Origin: an uncultured Erysipelotrichaceae bacterium
Lineage (GTDB): Bacteria; Bacillota_I; Bacilli_A; Erysipelotrichales; Erysipelotrichaceae
Assembly (NCBI GenBank): GCA_902795875.1
Contig: CADBND010000247.1
Span: 1-7,268 of the forward strand
Length of the DNA: 7,268 nucleotides
Direction: 5' to 3'
Each line of letters begins with the position of its first letter. Position 1 is the stretch's first letter. A program made the position numbers and the translations under genes. Below the pieces are notes generated by a model that was not told the origin of the DNA, did no database searches, and was given only the letters and a program-made list of their open reading frames with translations. This document shows positions 6,733 to 7,268 of the stretch, one piece after another.

Positions 6733-7268
6733 ATGAATAAATTAATCATTTTGTCAGAACAGAAATCATATATCAAGAAAGGTTCCAGCGCTCCTCAGGT
6801 AGATGGCCAGGAGAGGGCATTTCTCAAATATGGAAATGGCAATGTAGATATCTTATATAAGAACATCGTTCTGAAAAATCTAAATAGGATAAACAAAAAA
6901 CTGCATCTTCCTTTGTTTTGTGATCCCTTCACAAAGAAAAAATATGAGGATGCGGTGATCCTTTTCATTTCCGTCAATCTGAATTATCTGGAAGATAACC
7001 TCTATCTTCTGAAGGAATTCAAAAAACACGGAAACAAGATCGCCTTATACAACTACGACTGCTGGGAACCAGAATTTGAGGATTGGCGTAAGGTCATCGA
7101 TGAACTGGATCCGGAATATCTTTTCTTCGCTTATAAATTGACGGATGAATATTACCGTTCCAAGGGCTATAACAGCTATTGGGTACCTTTGAGTGCGGAT
7201 TATGAGGTCTTCAATTGTCGTGATCTGGAAAAGACCAGAATGTTCATGCAGATGGGAAGATTCAATGA
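6733..7268 (+). CDS. GT-B-like (CgeB/GT4-like) glycosyltransferase, N-terminal part
   Basis: Partial gene, open at the right edge: 178 complete codons are visible and no stop is reached. The protein is soluble, with no signal peptide or membrane helix. MNKLIILSEQ is a first Rossmann strand. DAVILFISVN (73-82) and HGNKIALYNYDCWEP (99-113) look like the alternating strands and acidic loop of a GT-B N-terminal domain. LDPEYLFFAY (125-134), NSYWVPLSADYEVF (147-160) and EKTRMFMQMGRFN (166-178) match the domain-linker pattern of CgeB/GT4-like enzymes, in which the partner is named, the position is read as 'PLxxDxxxF', and the second domain opens with a strand ending in GR. Inference: cytosolic transfer of an activated sugar to a lipid carrier or growing glycan of this locus. 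The UDP/GDP-sugar-binding half (ExxxE-type motif) lies beyond the window, so the donor and the exact family are unconfirmed. Confidence 0.65.
   Translation, partial: MNKLIILSEQKSYIKKGSSAPQVDGQERAFLKYGNGNVDILYKNIVLKNLNRINKKLHLPLFCDPFTKKKYEDAVILFISVNLNYLEDNLYLLKEFKKHGNKIALYNYDCWEPEFEDWRKVIDELDPEYLFFAYKLTDEYYRSKGYNSYWVPLSADYEVFNCRDLEKTRMFMQMGRFN

Overview
The window is a single-strand run of five genes, all on the + strand, with almost no spacer DNA: 4, 2, 35 and 37 nt between them. It looks like the inside of one surface-glycan operon. The first gene is cut by the left edge and the last by the right edge, so the operon continues both ways. Composition (about 40% GC overall, from sampled lines), Shine-Dalgarno sequences of the AGGG/GAGG type, and the protein families (a YfhO-like protein, a WGQCD/HxRYFYP GT-C protein) point to a Gram-positive Bacillota. 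A gut Erysipelotrichia- or Clostridia-like host is my guess; no marker gene is present to confirm it.

Region by region: 1-504 is the C-terminal part of a GDP-6-deoxy-sugar-type SDR enzyme (GDP-mannose 4,6-dehydratase / GDP-4-keto-6-deoxymannose reductase group). 509-3172 encodes an 887-residue polytopic YfhO-family protein. 3175-4329 encodes a 384-residue GT-C glycosyltransferase of the GPI-mannosyltransferase-like (Gpi18/PIG-M related) group. 4365-6695 encodes an unusual 776-residue protein with two transmembrane hairpins, two predicted cytosolic regions and a C-terminal degenerate Nudix domain. 6733-7268 is the N-terminal part of a cytosolic GT-B-like glycosyltransferase.

A working model: the first enzyme and its upstream partners make a nucleotide-activated deoxy sugar. 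The cytosolic glycosyltransferase (6733 onward) uses activated sugars on the inner face, and the two GT-C/YfhO-type membrane proteins transfer lipid-linked sugars on the outer face to a wall polymer, glycolipid or protein. The TM-Nudix protein does not fit this chemistry directly. Its architecture resembles the TM-Nudix class of nucleotide-sensing membrane effectors described in CBASS-like systems, yet no cyclase gene is visible here. It is the most interesting object in the window.

Two non-coding features stand out. A 15-position hairpin overlaps the stop codon of the GT-C gene and carries, in its 3' arm, a 10-nt copy of the 16S rRNA anti-Shine-Dalgarno tail, immediately before the TM-Nudix gene. 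GATC tetramers are also several-fold over-represented across the whole window. I see no tRNA, rRNA, CRISPR, insertion sequence, convincing promoter or intrinsic terminator, and no stretch over 300 bases without a gene.
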